Assembly: GCA_026710905.1 (NCBI GenBank)
Contig: JAPOQD010000115.1
Coordinates: forward strand, 1-43,551
Direction of reading: 5' to 3'
DNA length: 43,551 bases
Origin: Halieaceae bacterium
Lineage (GTDB): Bacteria; Pseudomonadota; Gammaproteobacteria; Pseudomonadales; Halieaceae
Shown: piece by piece, positions 43,212 to 43,551 of the stretch
How the letters are laid out: every line of letters starts with the position of its first letter
Position numbering within the stretch: position 1 is the first letter of the stretch
The notes under the pieces: generated by a model
Seen by the model: the letters and a program-made list of their open reading frames with translations, nothing else
Databases searched by the model: none
What the model was told of the DNA's origin: nothing
Position numbers and translations under genes: made by a program

Positions 43212-43551
43212 AAATTAAAGGGGTCAGAGCCCTTTAATTCCAAAGGGGTCAGCAAATTGGAAAATTAAAGGAAAATTAAAGGGGTCTGACCCCTTTAATT
43301 CTAACGACTACTTCCCGGCCCATCGGCGCATGGAGCGCATTACCATAGACGGCGACCGGCCGTACTAAATTAAAGGGGTCCAAATTAAAGGGGTCAGAGC
43401 CCTTTAATTTCCAAAGGGGTCAATTAAAGGGGTCAGAGCCCTTTAAAATTAAAGGGCTCTGACCCCTTTAATTGGGTTCACGCAGAAAATTCACCATCCA
43501 GCGGCCCACCCGTTCCCGGTCAATCGGTTCGGACAGGGAGTCCATGCCGGC
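43212..43551. repeat. REP-like clusters plus a second copy of the tauD/amidotransferase 3-prime junction
   Basis: REP-like hairpins fill 43212-43302 and 43369-43471. Between them 43303-43380 repeats 40185-40262 (the last 66 bp of tauD and the start of the cluster, 78 bp without a visible mismatch). After the second cluster 43445-43551 repeats 40320-40426, 107 bp identical to the window edge and including the 3-prime end of the amidotransferase gene. Neither fragment is a gene. Only the middle part of the cluster differs between the copies. Confidence 0.88.

Noticed and set aside
1-43551. tRNA, rRNA or riboswitch genes
   Set aside because: I looked for tRNA-like cloverleaf arms and known riboswitch cores in the gaps and saw none. 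A covariance-model search would be needed to exclude them.

Overview
The window (about 57% GC by eye, 43.6 kb) is chromosomal DNA of a gammaproteobacterium. The conserved gene orders point to the Pseudomonadales/Cellvibrionales area: mreB-mreC-mreD divergent from gatC-gatA-gatB, a PA4642-type small protein after gatB, trxA-rho-ubiD, a Pseudomonas-like RhlB helicase, and hemX-hemY. The placement is inferred from gene order and protein similarity recalled by eye, not from a phylogeny.

Layout. 1-8.7 kb: cell-shape genes on the minus strand (a partial yhdP, mreD, mreC, mreB), then gatCAB and the PA4642-type gene on the plus strand. 8.7-10.8 kb: rhlB and a DoxX-family membrane protein. 10.8-13.3 kb: an accessory stretch with short palindromes, 20-bp tandem repeats, operator-like sites, a ParE/Phd toxin-antitoxin pair and a decayed Rhs/SpvB fragment bracketed by REP-like sequences. 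13.3-19.1 kb: a complete-looking coenzyme F420 operon on the minus strand (npdG, cofE, cofD, cofC and a fused cofGH), which is rare in Gammaproteobacteria. It is interrupted between cofE and cofD by a 186-bp MITE whose ends supply the cofE stop codon and the cofD start codon. 19.3-22.9 kb: catabolic genes (an SDR, an HsaC-like extradiol dioxygenase and a GIY-YIG/HsaA-like flavoprotein fusion) and a 53-residue membrane peptide. 23-26.4 kb: trxA, rho, ubiD. 26.6-29.8 kb: a Rieske oxygenase followed by a GPP34-cytochrome P450 fusion. 29.8-35.9 kb: a three-gene RND efflux operon with a recognisable promoter/operator. 36.1-39.1 kb: hemY, hemX and a small DUF4345-like membrane protein. 39.2-43.5 kb: a second MITE copy, a TauD-family dioxygenase, a class I glutamine amidotransferase, an AGCS symporter, a Phd/PIN toxin-antitoxin pair and REP-like clusters. 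The last 250 bp repeat the tauD/amidotransferase junction seen 3.1 kb earlier.

How the genes relate. The F420 operon would make FO from tyrosine and the pyrimidine precursor (CofGH), activate the side-chain precursor (CofC), join the two (CofD), glutamylate (CofE) and exchange electrons between F420 and NADP (NpdG). No obvious F420-consuming oxidoreductase lies in the window. The SDR, extradiol dioxygenase, HsaA-like flavoprotein, Rieske oxygenase and P450 together suggest catabolism or modification of a steroid-like or polycyclic substrate, with the RND pump possibly handling hydrophobic compounds. That link is inference from proximity.

Two classes of short dispersed repeat shape the window: a MITE with ends reading AGCCCG(C/G)AT, found repeatedly at TAG stop codons, and a REP-like hairpin built on AATTAAAGGG...CCCTTTAATT, found at gene 3-prime ends.
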